In this document: in pieces, positions 1 through 8,035 of the stretch
Layout of the letters: every line of letters begins with the position of its first letter
Position numbering within the stretch: the stretch's first letter is position 1
From: CAZVEV01 sp964625865
GTDB lineage: Bacteria > Planctomycetota > Phycisphaerae > SM23-33
Assembly: GCA_964625865.1 (NCBI GenBank)
Contig: CAZVEV010000078.1
Coordinates: 1-21,151 of the forward strand
Length of the DNA stretch: 21,151 nucleotides
Direction of reading: 5' to 3'
Translations under genes and position numbers: made by a program
Notes under the pieces: model-generated
Seen by the model: only the letters and a program-made list of their open reading frames with translations
Told to the model about the DNA's origin: nothing
Database searches by the model: none

Positions 1-48
1 CGATGTACATCGGGACGTCCGGGGGATCCCCCCGACGCCGTCGGGGGG
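1..48. repeat. Stack of palindromes ending in a strong GC hairpin
   Basis: Consecutive perfect palindromes are visible: CGATGTACATCG (1-12), GGACGTCC (13-20) and GGGGGATCCCCC (21-32). The last overlaps a 9-bp perfect stem (28-36 with 40-48, loop of 3 nt). The hairpin starts 26 nt beyond the stop codon of the glycosyltransferase gene. On the minus strand no T-run follows it; on the plus strand only a short CTTT follows. It could be a weak terminator, a processing hairpin or part of a repeat continuing off the window. Confidence 0.45.
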
Positions 49-74
49 CTTTGGGGAGTTGCGCGTTGCATCTG

Positions 75-1235
75 TCAGAGTCCCAACGTTTCGCAGATGG
101 CCTCGACGATGGTCTGCGTCGCCGGACGGTGGAGTCTGGCGGCGTTGTCGGCGAGGGTTTGCAGTTCGGTGGGGTCCGACAGCAGGCGCCGGACCACGTC
201 GGCGGTCTGGCGGGGGCGAGGGATCATCACCGCGGCGCCGTGGCGTTGGAAGTGGCGTGCGTTGGCGGCCTCCTGCCCGGGTACGGGGGGCAGCAGGGCC
301 ATTGGCGTGCCGCGTGCGAGACACTCAGCGGTGGTGATTCCGCCGGCCTTGGTTACCATCAGCGAGCAGACCGACACCAGTTCGTTTGCGCGATCGGTGA
401 ACGACACCGGGATCAGCCGTCCGGGCCGGGCGGCCGCCAGGGGCGCCAGGCGTCCGAGCAGAGTCTTGTTGTGCCCGCCGAGCACTACCACGCACGTCTC
501 TTCGCAGGTATCGGCTATCCGGCAGGCGAGGGTCTGTATTGGTGCACAGGTGAACTGGGCCCCGCCGGCCAGCAGGACGATCCGCTTGTCGGGGGGCAGG
601 TTCCAGTCGGTCAGAACCCGCCGGGTGTCCACGTCGGTCGTCCACTTCGGATGCACGGGAATCCCGCTGACGGTGATCGCCTCGTCGTCGATTCCCCACC
701 GGTGCAGTGTCTCGACGCACTCATCCGTGGGGAGGAACCACTGCCGGACGTTCTCGGCGTACCAGAAGCGGTGGGCCTCGTTGTCGGTCAGGACGACCAT
801 CTGGCGGGTCGGGATTCGGTCGCGCCCGATGAGCCTGCCGACCAGCGGGGGCACCAGGAAGTGCGTGCTGACCACCAGGTCCGGCGGGTCGGCACGGAGG
901 CGGGCGACCAGGCGTTTCAGGGCCCGTCGCTCGTGCCACAGGCGCCACCGCTCGGCCGGCGAGCGTCGGGGGCCGTGCGGACGGTCCGTTATCCAGTAAC
1001 CGATTCCGTAAGCCCAGGGCACTTTCGTCACGCCGAACGCATACCCCCCCGCGTAGTAGGCACGAAACAGCCACGGGGCGTCTGTCAGCACGTCGAGGTA
1101 CTCCACGTCCAGCCCCGGCGCGCGGTCGGCCAGACCCGCGACGATCGCTCGGGCGGCGGAGTTGTGGCCGGCGCCTACCGAGGCGGTAGCCACCAGCACG
1201 CGGGGCGGTCGGGATGTCGGACTCTGCTCGACCAT
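75..1235 (-). CDS. MGDG synthase/UgtP-type lipid glycosyltransferase (GT28-like)
   Basis: Predicted 386-residue glycosyltransferase of the monogalactosyldiacylglycerol synthase/processive diacylglycerol glucosyltransferase group, which transfers a sugar from a nucleotide-sugar to diacylglycerol at the inner face of the cytoplasmic membrane. Visible signatures are the N-terminal beta-strand plus glycine loop VLVATASVGAGHNSAA (GAGH at residues 21-24) and the C-terminal nucleotide-sugar site KAGGITTAEC (296-305) followed by PVPGQEAANA (317-326), as in UgtP/MurG-fold enzymes. There is no signal peptide or membrane helix, fitting a peripheral enzyme. The ATG at 1235 is preferred because the fold begins right after it; the frame stays open to 1394, but that extension is low-complexity and overlaps the upstream gene. 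An AGGG lies just upstream. The start is 34 nt after the stop of the preceding same-strand gene, so the two are probably co-transcribed. The sugar and the acceptor cannot be told from sequence. Confidence 0.88.
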   Translation of the reverse strand: MVEQSPTSRPPRVLVATASVGAGHNSAARAIVAGLADRAPGLDVEYLDVLTDAPWLFRAYYAGGYAFGVTKVPWAYGIGYWITDRPHGPRRSPAERWRLWHERRALKRLVARLRADPPDLVVSTHFLVPPLVGRLIGRDRIPTRQMVVLTDNEAHRFWYAENVRQWFLPTDECVETLHRWGIDDEAITVSGIPVHPKWTTDVDTRRVLTDWNLPPDKRIVLLAGGAQFTCAPIQTLACRIADTCEETCVVVLGGHNKTLLGRLAPLAAARPGRLIPVSFTDRANELVSVCSLMVTKAGGITTAECLARGTPMALLPPVPGQEAANARHFQRHGAAVMIPRPRQTADVVRRLLSDPTELQTLADNAARLHRPATQTIVEAICETLGL

Positions 1236-1269
1236 CGGCCCTACAGTCTCACGCCGTCCCGCCCGGGGT

Positions 1270-3129
1270 TCAAGGGGCATCTTCCCCGCCGTCGCCGTCG
1301 GCGCCCGGTCCCGAGTTGACCTTGGCGGAGGCCTCCGCTTGAAGCTGGGCCAACCGGTCCTTCGCTTCCCTGGTCCAGGGGCTTGGGGCGGCATTGGCGA
1401 CGATGTTGAAGTACTCGCGCGGGGCCTTGACGTCGGGCACCAGGGGCAGGGCCGACGACTTGCCCGTCTGCATGGTCAGGCAGCCGAGGACGTAGTTGGC
1501 CTCGATCCCCGCATCGGTCAGGGCGTCCTTGGCCAGTTCCAGCAGGGCGGTGGCCTTGGCGAGTTTCGTCTCGGCGACCAGGGCGACGGCGAGTTTGAGG
1601 TTGTCGCCCATGTGTGTGTTCTCGTACTGGCCGGCCAGGTCCTCCAACTGGGGCCCATAGCCCAGGTCGTTGCGATTCAGGGAAACCAGCGCCGCCATCG
1701 CCTTGGCTGACGAACGGTCGCTGAGCACGTGGTTCTCCCTCATCAGCCATTGCAGGCGAACGACGTCCTGGAGGGCCCGTCGGTAGTAGTCGGCGTTTCC
1801 GTGCGGGACGGCCCGGGCGGGCACGAAGACTCGCCCTTCCTTGGCGCCGTTGGCGTTTCCCCCCCGGCCGACCAGGACGGCGGTCAGTTGCTTGTGGGCC
1901 CGGGCGAGCAGTTTCTCGGCCTGGCCCATCCCGTCAGGCTTCCGTAAGGCCAACTGCGCCATGCGCCACGCCGCCAGGGCCGCGTGCGGCGAGCCGCCGT
2001 GGGCCGTCAACAAGGTGTTCCACGTGTCGCGCGCCTCGGGCAGGACGAATTCCGCACTGTAGGCGATCAGGACGGGACGAAGCCCCTGTGGATTGCCGTC
2101 GGGCGGCCCGACACGAATGGCTTCGTAGGCCGCTTCGTACGCGGCCTCGTGAAGCACCAGCGACCGGGCCTGGGCCTCGAGCCACAACACGCCCGGCGCG
2201 CGGGCGGACTCGCCGTGTTCGACCAGGAACGCCTCGCACCGGGCGATCAGATCGTCCCTGCGAGCGGTGATGTCGGCCCGGACGCGCCGGGTCAACTCAT
2301 CGCGGTTCAGGTCGCCCGCGTCGCGGGCTTCAATCCACGTCTCCAGCGAGACCGACTCGAACAGGGCGTCGGGCTTGCCCGGTCGGTCCAGACGGGCCAC
2401 CAGCAGGGCGTAGTCCAATTCGTCGCCGCCCACGCGGAGGTGGAAGATCATCACGCCCGACGCAAGCATGGCGACGATAACCGGGCACAGCGCCCCGGGC
2501 TTGTAGCGAATCAATTTGACCAGCCCCAGCACGCCCGCGGCGGCCAGCACCGAACCGACGGCCGCCAGGGCGACAACGGCATGGAGCACCCATTGCTTCA
2601 GCGGTTGAGCGACCGACTCACCCACCGTCAGCGCGAAGATGCCCAGATACACCAGCAGCGGCGCCAGGCCGAGCAGGGCCGCGATGAAAGGCCCGTCGCT
2701 GCGAAATCGCGTTCGGGCCGCCAGAACGCACCCGACCGCCTGGAGCAGCGCCAGGGCCGGCGCGCGGCCCAGCGCGGCGACCAGCAGCACGAACATCAGC
2801 GCCAGGACCTCGTCGTAGAGCACGGCGACCATCACCGGAACGACGAAGATCAGCGCCAGCAGGAGCGAGATCACCGCGATCATCCACGGATGCGAGAAGA
2901 CGCTCAGCGGCTGGACGAACATCGTGCTCAGCGGCGTGTTGAGTCCCTGGTAGTACCCGTGGGCCGACAGGTCCAGCCACTGTCCCCTCGCCAGGTACTG
3001 CCAGAAGAACGCGCACGCGAAGACAAAGACGGCGAAGTTCACCGCCAGCACGATCGCGGCCCGCCTGGGCCCGCCCGGCCTCAACAGCGGGTCAGACCCG
3101 CGATGATGATCATCATGATGTTCGTTCAC
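1270..3129 (-). CDS. Polytopic membrane protein with large helical C-terminal domain, function unknown
   Basis: 619 residues, family not recognised. The chosen GTG start (3129) gives a short His-rich N-terminus (NEHHDDHH) before the first membrane helix (about 24-45). Further hydrophobic segments lie near 82-104, 106-120, 123-138, 147-168, 180-205 and 212-230, so about six or seven helices. Residues from about 240 to the end form a soluble, Ala/Leu-rich helical region with paired helices resembling TPR-like solenoids (for example around 330-470 and 540-600), ending in an acidic Gly/Asp tail. No catalytic motif was seen. No good Shine-Dalgarno precedes the GTG, and the frame is open upstream to 3261 through repeat DNA, so the start is uncertain. 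It lies between the AsmA-like gene and the lipid glycosyltransferase gene on the same strand, which suggests an envelope role, by inference only. Confidence 0.8.
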   Translation of the reverse strand: MNEHHDDHHRGSDPLLRPGGPRRAAIVLAVNFAVFVFACAFFWQYLARGQWLDLSAHGYYQGLNTPLSTMFVQPLSVFSHPWMIAVISLLLALIFVVPVMVAVLYDEVLALMFVLLVAALGRAPALALLQAVGCVLAARTRFRSDGPFIAALLGLAPLLVYLGIFALTVGESVAQPLKQWVLHAVVALAAVGSVLAAAGVLGLVKLIRYKPGALCPVIVAMLASGVMIFHLRVGGDELDYALLVARLDRPGKPDALFESVSLETWIEARDAGDLNRDELTRRVRADITARRDDLIARCEAFLVEHGESARAPGVLWLEAQARSLVLHEAAYEAAYEAIRVGPPDGNPQGLRPVLIAYSAEFVLPEARDTWNTLLTAHGGSPHAALAAWRMAQLALRKPDGMGQAEKLLARAHKQLTAVLVGRGGNANGAKEGRVFVPARAVPHGNADYYRRALQDVVRLQWLMRENHVLSDRSSAKAMAALVSLNRNDLGYGPQLEDLAGQYENTHMGDNLKLAVALVAETKLAKATALLELAKDALTDAGIEANYVLGCLTMQTGKSSALPLVPDVKAPREYFNIVANAAPSPWTREAKDRLAQLQAEASAKVNSGPGADGDGGEDAP

Positions 3130-3136
3130 AGCGTCT

Positions 3137-3164
3137 AAGGTTACAGGGTAAAGGTTGAAGGTAA
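3137..3164 (+). repeat. Four heptamer units of AAGGTTR type
   Basis: Four consecutive 7-bp units read AAGGTTA, CAGGGTA, AAGGTTG, AAGGTAA. They lie just upstream of the GTG of the membrane-protein gene and next to the REPIN-like element. The same heptamer consensus makes up the arms of the longer repeats on both sides of the YchF-like gene, but the 26-bp core of those repeats is absent here. Confidence 0.7.
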
Positions 3165-3169
3165 AACAC

Positions 3170-3310
3170 TGTTGTTCATTCCACGTTAAGCGGCGGAGCT
3201 TGCTCCGCGCGCGTCGTCGCTCACGTCGCCGATGAACGGTGGACGCACCGCGCCGATCCAACGGGACACGCGGCGAGCAAGCTCGCCCGCCAAACGTGGA
3301 ATGAACGACA
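3170..3310. repeat. REPIN/MITE-like inverted-repeat element
   Basis: The 141-bp element fills most of the gap between the AsmA-like and membrane-protein genes. Its outer 18 bp (3170-3187 and 3293-3310) are inverted copies with one mismatch, containing a perfect 14-bp core GTTCATTCCACGTT. Just inside each end is a small hairpin with the same CTTG loop: GCGGAG-CTTG-CTCCGC on the left and, read from the other end, GGCGAG-CTTG-CTCGCC on the right. The arms differ at paired positions so that both hairpins stay intact. No ORF or transposase lies inside and no clear target-site duplication is seen. It begins 12 nt downstream of the AsmA-like stop codon, so it would fold in that transcript's 3' region. 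Confidence 0.8.
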
Positions 3311-3322
3311 ATATCCTTGCGC

Positions 3323-6300
3323 TTACTTGGTCCACATGCGGTAGAGGATATTGTTGGTGAAAAGGATCCTCGAGAGGCTCTCGTGGGGCCAGTAGTAGTC
3401 GACCGTTACGTCAGTGATCTTGCGGCGATAGAGCAGGCCTCGGAAGCGGAGCAGGGGGGTGCGGCCCTGTCGATACCTGTGCTGCCACGCGTGCGACTGG
3501 AGCGAGGCCAGGGCCAGCAGGCCCACTTCGTAGTCGGCCCGGCCGGCGTGGTCGGTCGTGCCGGTCATGTACAGCCCGTAGGTCTTGCCGTCGAAGACCA
3601 TGTCGTTGACGGCCCGCCCGTCGGCGCCGAACGTCGAGAAGGCGGTCATCTTCCGGTAGCGGTAGGTGGTGGCCCTTAGCGACGGGACCAGGTCGGCCAT
3701 CAGACCCGTTGCGGCGGTCGCCTCGAGAATGCCGTCGGTCGTCACCGTCCTGGCTGTTCCGACGACGCGCGGCTTGAGTCGCGGATCGGTCTGCTGGGCC
3801 AGCAGGTCCCGCAGGGGCCAGCGCAAGTCCTCAAAGCGGTTGAACGTGCCCTTCGGCGTGTTGCCCGGGAAGAACACGTGCATCTGGGCGGCCATGTTCT
3901 CCGTGCCCACCACGTCACGCACCTGCTTGCGGGCCGAGAGGACCGGCATCGTCTCGCCCAGCGCGACGGCAAATCGCCCGGCCACCGTGCCGCCATTGAG
4001 TTCAGTGGTGTACCGCCCCCGCACGCGGCCGCGGCGAACCGAGGCGTCCAGGCGGAGCTGCTTCAGATCGTAGGTGTCCTCGGCCACCGTGTCGCGGGCG
4101 CGGAGGCCGGCGATGCGGGCGTGGAGTTCCACGTCGAGGCCCCCGACCAGGCGGGCCAGCAGGGCGACGGTCTTGTCCGCATCCGCCCGCAGGGCCTTGG
4201 TCCGTTCGGCTGTCAGCTTGCCCTCAGGCCAGGCTGAGACCTCGCCGGTCGGCGAGAGCCACTTCTCCAGTGCCACCGCATCGATCGTGTCGCCCCGGAG
4301 CGTCACCGACCCCGTTGCCTCGGGCCCGGGATCCGCGACGTCAGCCACAACGGTTACACTGCTGCCCATCATCCGGACGGTCAGTCCGTCGGTTCGCAGC
4401 CGGCCGACGCGCGGGGGAGCCTTGGCGGGCAGGGCGGCGCCCGCAACGTCAATCGCGCCGCCCAGCCGGACGTCCTTCCCGCGATACTGCCCGCCGAATC
4501 CGGCAAACGCAACCGCCGCGTCGAGTACCCCGCGATCGGCGGCGTCCTTGCGCCGGTAGGCGAAGTCGACCTTCACCGCGCCGGTGGGGCGGTAGGGCGT
4601 CAGGGCCGGGACGAATGTCACCACGTCGGCGGCGTCTGCAACGGCGAGTCTCCCGCTGAGCAGCACGGCCGTCGGCTGCGGAGGCAGGCCCTTGGCGTGT
4701 TTCATCCCGACCTCGCCGCCGGCGGTGGCCCGCGTCGGGCCCACGTGTGCGTCGAGTTCGTCGATGCGGATGCGGGTCAGGCTGCGCGGCGCCGCTGCGG
4801 TCAGCCAGAGCCCCGCGGGCCGGTCTGCAGGCTTGATGACACGGCCCATCGAGGCCAATCGCTCGGCCGGTTCGCCCTTGAGGCCCAGCGTGTCGGCCAG
4901 GGCCGCCAGGTCCACCTGCCCGGCCAGCCGACGCGCGTCAAGGTCTACCGCCAGGGCCAGCTCCTCCCCGTCGCCCGCGGTGTCGACCGACACGTCCAGA
5001 CGACCGGCCAGGGCGTATTGCTTGACCGCAGCCGCCATTTCAGGCGCCAAAGCGCCCAGGACCCCGTCGAGCGATGCCGAGGCGGCCAGGGCGATCTCTG
5101 AGCGTCTCAGCAGGTCGTGCCATCCCTCCGGGGTCTCGGGCAGGGCCCTGGGGATCGTCAGTCCGGTGACATCCAGCCTGAACGTGCTGTCCCCCAGCCG
5201 CCCGGTCGCGGCGGCGCGGCGAAGCTCCACGTCCTGCTCGCCGACGATCGTGCTCGCCGAAGCGATGATCTCCGCAACGGCGCCGGGACGCTTGATCCGT
5301 TGCGGGCGGCCTGTCGAGGCGAATCCCAGGTCCGTCGCGTCGAGGCGGACCCCTGCGCTCGCCGACCGGTCTCGCCACCGGCCCCAGCCGCGAAAAGCGC
5401 ATGCGCCCGACAGTGTGGCGGTCCCCAAGGCGTCGGCGGTCGTGCGGCTGTGTTTCACAAGCGCCGCTGCGTCGCGAACCGTTCCGGTGACGTAGACTCG
5501 GCCGCTGAGGGGCGTCCGGTCGGGCTGGAGGTCGGGCAGATCGGCGGCGGCATTGACCGTTGCGTAGTCGCAGTCGGCCGTCAGGTCGACGTGATACCGC
5601 GCGCCAAAGCGTTTGGCGGGCGAGAGCGTCAGCGTCACGTCGGTCCGCTCGCCGGACGGCTTGACGAAGGCCTCGCCGGCGTCGAGGGCCAATTCGCGCA
5701 GGTCGGCGAACACCCCGGCGCGATGCAGTTGGTGTCCGATCAGGTCGACAACGAACGTGGTGCGGACGGCGCCTTTGACCACGATGTCGTCGATTCGCCC
5801 GGCGGCCCCGGGAAAGCACGGGATCAGGGCCTCGACGTTCGACAGCGCCACGTCGCCGCCCGCCGCCACGCGGATGGGGGTCTCCGGTGCGCGGTGGGGG
5901 GGCAGCGTCCACTCGGCCCGGCCGCCGGTGAGCGTCGCCGTCGCCTTGCCGACGGTCAGCCAGGCTGACACGTTCGCCAGTGCGGTCGGGTCAACGATCG
6001 TGCCCGTCAGCGCCAGCGAGGCCGGCACGTCGCGCGGCTTGACGAAGACTACTCTGCGAAGCGGCGCTTCGCCGCGAAGCACGAGCTGGTCGCCCAGCGC
6101 CATCTCCACGCCGGCCGGCACGTCGAGGCGGGCACGCACCGTCAGCGGGGCCTGCGGATCGTGCGTCACCACCACGTCGACGGCCTGTCCGTTGAGCTTG
6201 ACGCCCTTCAGCGCCGCACCCACGTCCGGCCCGAGGCGCTTGGCGAGCGACAGGGCCTCAATCCGCCCCCGGACGGTCACCTTCAGGTTCTCCACACACG

Positions 6301-7927
6301 CCAGGGCGTTGTCGTGCGTCGGATCGTCCAGAACACCGAACAGCGATCGCCAGAACGCCGTCGGGTCATCGAATCGCACGTCGAGTCGCGCCCGGCCGTG
6401 CGTGGGCACCTGTGTGACGGCCTCGACGCGCGTGTGGGCCGGCTGGGTCTCCTTTGCCGCCCTCCCCCCCACGTGCTGGACTCCAATGTTGACCATGGCG
6501 TCTTTGGCAGGCAGGCCTTTGAGGTGCGGGGCCAGCACGGGGGCCAGTCGCGCGGCAGCCTCGACGTCCCGGACCAGGACGGCGGCCGAGCACGCAAGGT
6601 GTCGCGCTGCGGCGCGAACCTGCTTGGGCAGAGGCTCGTCACGTGCCGCTCGGACCTCCGCCTCGAGCGCGGTGATATCGTTCACCGTTCCTCGCAGGAC
6701 GGCCCTGCCGGCCGGGCCGAATCGGACGGCCGCATCCAGCCGCGTCTCGCCCTGGGGCAGGAGCGTCAGGTCCAGGCGTGCTCCGGTGTCAGCAGACTCG
6801 GCGCGGTGCCACTCGCGGGCCAGTTCGGGCCACAGACGCCTCAGCAGGTGCGGGCCCGTCACGCGCACCGCCAGCGAGCCGGTGGTCGCCGACCGGAGGG
6901 CGGGCCACGATGCAATCGTCAGCAGCTTGTCCGAACGGACGAGTTCCTGCAGGTCGGCGAGACCTTCAGCTACCGCGACGTTGGCCCCCGCGGTCAGGCC
7001 CGGTGCGGTCAGTTTCGCATCGAGCCGCCCGCCGTCGGGACCGTCGGCGCTGAATGCGACTCTCGCTGTGACACGATCAGCCAGGGCGCCCCGGGCATCG
7101 GCGAGTTTCGTCAGGTCGAGAGTCACCGTTGCGTTGTCGACCGCGCCGTCGTCATGCAGAACGGCCTTCAACGTGCCCGCGCACCGGCCGTGAAGTCCGC
7201 GCCGGTATCGCATGGCCAGTTGCATCCCGCCGGCTTCGGCGATGTTGATCCTCGCGAACGTCAGTTCGACGCGTGTGGTCCGTCGCGCGGGGTCGACCTG
7301 AAGGCTCACGCCCACCGGCGCGGGCCCCGCGTCCTGAACGAGCGCTGCCGACAGCGTGATCCGTGCCTTGCCCTCCGGTCCCGTGAAGACCTGAGCATCG
7401 CCGACGGTCAGTTCGACCGGGCGGGGGCGCGAGGGCATGTTGGTGGATATGCGTCCCTGGTGGACGGATATGCGAGGCGGTTTGGGCCGATCGCCCAACG
7501 TGGCGGTCAGGCGCTGGAGCGGCGCCAGGTTGTGCGTCCCGTCTTCGGCGAGCGTGACGTGCAGTTGGGGGCGGTCCAGTTCGAGCCAGTCGGGCCTGCC
7601 GTCGACCAGGAGCGTCAGGGGGTTGGCGTCACAGCGGACCCGCCGCACGCGAACGATGGGCTCGGGCGAGCCGCCCTCATCGTCGATGGTCAGCCCCGTG
7701 ATGGTGAGCCCCTCGCCCCAGTCGAGGCTCAGGCCCTCAATGCGGACGGTGGCGCCGGCTCGGCGTGACAGCTCACGGGCGATGTACTGGGCAACTCGTC
7801 CGGTCGGCAGCCACCAGGGCAGCGTGACGCCCGCCACGATCAGCCACAGGGCCACGTAGACGAGTACTCGCCCCAGCCTCTGGAGCCGGCTTCGCCTCGC
7901 TCGTGTTGCTGTCTTGTGCGATTTCAC
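3323..7927 (-). CDS. Giant AsmA-like (AsmA/TamB/YhdP-type) envelope protein
   Basis: 1534-residue protein with a basic N-terminus, one membrane helix (about 20-40, VLVYVALWLIVAGVTLPWWL) and then an AsmA-type start in which the helix is followed by an RxAGATVRIEGLSLDWGEGL stretch and LxLxxPQLHVTL. The rest is a very long series of amphipathic beta-strand repeats with DUF748/AsmA-like character. The C-terminal part (about 1330-1534) fits the conserved C-terminal domain of AsmA-like proteins. Family members are anchored in the inner membrane and are thought to form grooves that carry phospholipids toward the outer membrane. Start choice: the frame is open to a TTG at 7960, but that codon lies inside the intergenic heptamer repeat, so the GTG at 7927 just before the basic segment is preferred; no strong Shine-Dalgarno supports either. 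A 36-bp palindromic repeat is embedded in frame at about residues 614-626. A downstream lipid glycosyltransferase gene is compatible with a lipid-trafficking role. Confidence 0.85.
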   Translation of the reverse strand: MKSHKTATRARRSRLQRLGRVLVYVALWLIVAGVTLPWWLPTGRVAQYIARELSRRAGATVRIEGLSLDWGEGLTITGLTIDDEGGSPEPIVRVRRVRCDANPLTLLVDGRPDWLELDRPQLHVTLAEDGTHNLAPLQRLTATLGDRPKPPRISVHQGRISTNMPSRPRPVELTVGDAQVFTGPEGKARITLSAALVQDAGPAPVGVSLQVDPARRTTRVELTFARINIAEAGGMQLAMRYRRGLHGRCAGTLKAVLHDDGAVDNATVTLDLTKLADARGALADRVTARVAFSADGPDGGRLDAKLTAPGLTAGANVAVAEGLADLQELVRSDKLLTIASWPALRSATTGSLAVRVTGPHLLRRLWPELAREWHRAESADTGARLDLTLLPQGETRLDAAVRFGPAGRAVLRGTVNDITALEAEVRAARDEPLPKQVRAAARHLACSAAVLVRDVEAAARLAPVLAPHLKGLPAKDAMVNIGVQHVGGRAAKETQPAHTRVEAVTQVPTHGRARLDVRFDDPTAFWRSLFGVLDDPTHDNALACVENLKVTVRGRIEALSLAKRLGPDVGAALKGVKLNGQAVDVVVTHDPQAPLTVRARLDVPAGVEMALGDQLVLRGEAPLRRVVFVKPRDVPASLALTGTIVDPTALANVSAWLTVGKATATLTGGRAEWTLPPHRAPETPIRVAAGGDVALSNVEALIPCFPGAAGRIDDIVVKGAVRTTFVVDLIGHQLHRAGVFADLRELALDAGEAFVKPSGERTDVTLTLSPAKRFGARYHVDLTADCDYATVNAAADLPDLQPDRTPLSGRVYVTGTVRDAAALVKHSRTTADALGTATLSGACAFRGWGRWRDRSASAGVRLDATDLGFASTGRPQRIKRPGAVAEIIASASTIVGEQDVELRRAAATGRLGDSTFRLDVTGLTIPRALPETPEGWHDLLRRSEIALAASASLDGVLGALAPEMAAAVKQYALAGRLDVSVDTAGDGEELALAVDLDARRLAGQVDLAALADTLGLKGEPAERLASMGRVIKPADRPAGLWLTAAAPRSLTRIRIDELDAHVGPTRATAGGEVGMKHAKGLPPQPTAVLLSGRLAVADAADVVTFVPALTPYRPTGAVKVDFAYRRKDAADRGVLDAAVAFAGFGGQYRGKDVRLGGAIDVAGAALPAKAPPRVGRLRTDGLTVRMMGSSVTVVADVADPGPEATGSVTLRGDTIDAVALEKWLSPTGEVSAWPEGKLTAERTKALRADADKTVALLARLVGGLDVELHARIAGLRARDTVAEDTYDLKQLRLDASVRRGRVRGRYTTELNGGTVAGRFAVALGETMPVLSARKQVRDVVGTENMAAQMHVFFPGNTPKGTFNRFEDLRWPLRDLLAQQTDPRLKPRVVGTARTVTTDGILEATAATGLMADLVPSLRATTYRYRKMTAFSTFGADGRAVNDMVFDGKTYGLYMTGTTDHAGRADYEVGLLALASLQSHAWQHRYRQGRTPLLRFRGLLYRRKITDVTVDYYWPHESLSRILFTNNILYRMWTK
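6051..6086. repeat. Intragenic 36-bp palindromic repeat, copy 1
   Basis: This 36-bp stretch inside the AsmA-like gene is the reverse complement of 11559-11594 with a single mismatch (35/36). It contains GCTTCGC/GCGAAGC arms able to form a 7-bp hairpin plus a third overlapping arm. In the gene's frame it encodes approximately LVLRGEAPLRRV without interrupting the ORF. Confidence 0.8.
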
Positions 7928-7937
7928 GGTGTGAACA

Positions 7938-8033
7938 GAAGTTAAAGGTCCAAGGGTCAAGGTTGAAGGTTAAGGGTCAACGACCGTAAGCAACTCCGTA
8001 ACCTTTACCCTTCAACCTCGAACTTTCAACTCC
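7938..8033 (+). repeat. Intergenic repeat B: inverted heptamer arms around a conserved core
   Basis: Fills the gap between the YchF-like stop codon and the AsmA-like start. The left part is a run of about six AAGGTTR-like heptamers (AAGGTCC, AAGGGTC, AAGGTTG, AAGGTT, AAGGGTC). The right part carries the same units inverted (ACCTTTACCCTTCAACC). AGGTTGAAGG at 7960-7969 pairs perfectly with CCTTCAACCT at 8009-8018. The 26-bp core (7979-8004) matches the core of repeat C at 22 of 26 positions in the same orientation. It would fold as a stem with a large loop in minus-strand transcripts. Confidence 0.8.
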
Positions 8034-8035
8034 GC

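Noticed and set aside
1236..1394. N-terminal extension of the glycosyltransferase to 1394
   Set aside because: Overlaps the end of the upstream gene by over 100 nt and is Arg/Pro-rich, with the enzyme fold beginning only after Met at 1235.
1984..3138. Long plus-strand ORF opposite the membrane-protein gene
   Set aside because: High-GC shadow frame: Arg/Gln/His-rich low-complexity translation, no family motifs, no ribosome site; the minus-strand gene has helices and normal composition.
5613..7768. Two overlapping plus-strand ORFs of more than 500 codons inside the AsmA-like gene
   Set aside because: Translations are Arg/Ser/Ala-rich without domains; both are antisense to a coherent 1534-residue AsmA-like protein.
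7880..7910. Third copy of the 36-bp palindromic repeat near the AsmA-like start
   Set aside because: Shares only short GGCTTCGC/GCTCGTG pieces in a different order; similarity is too weak to call a copy.
7928..7960. TTG start at 7960 for the AsmA-like gene
   Set aside because: It lies inside the heptamer repeat, with no ribosome site, and would encode repeat DNA; the GTG at 7927 precedes the basic N-terminus.
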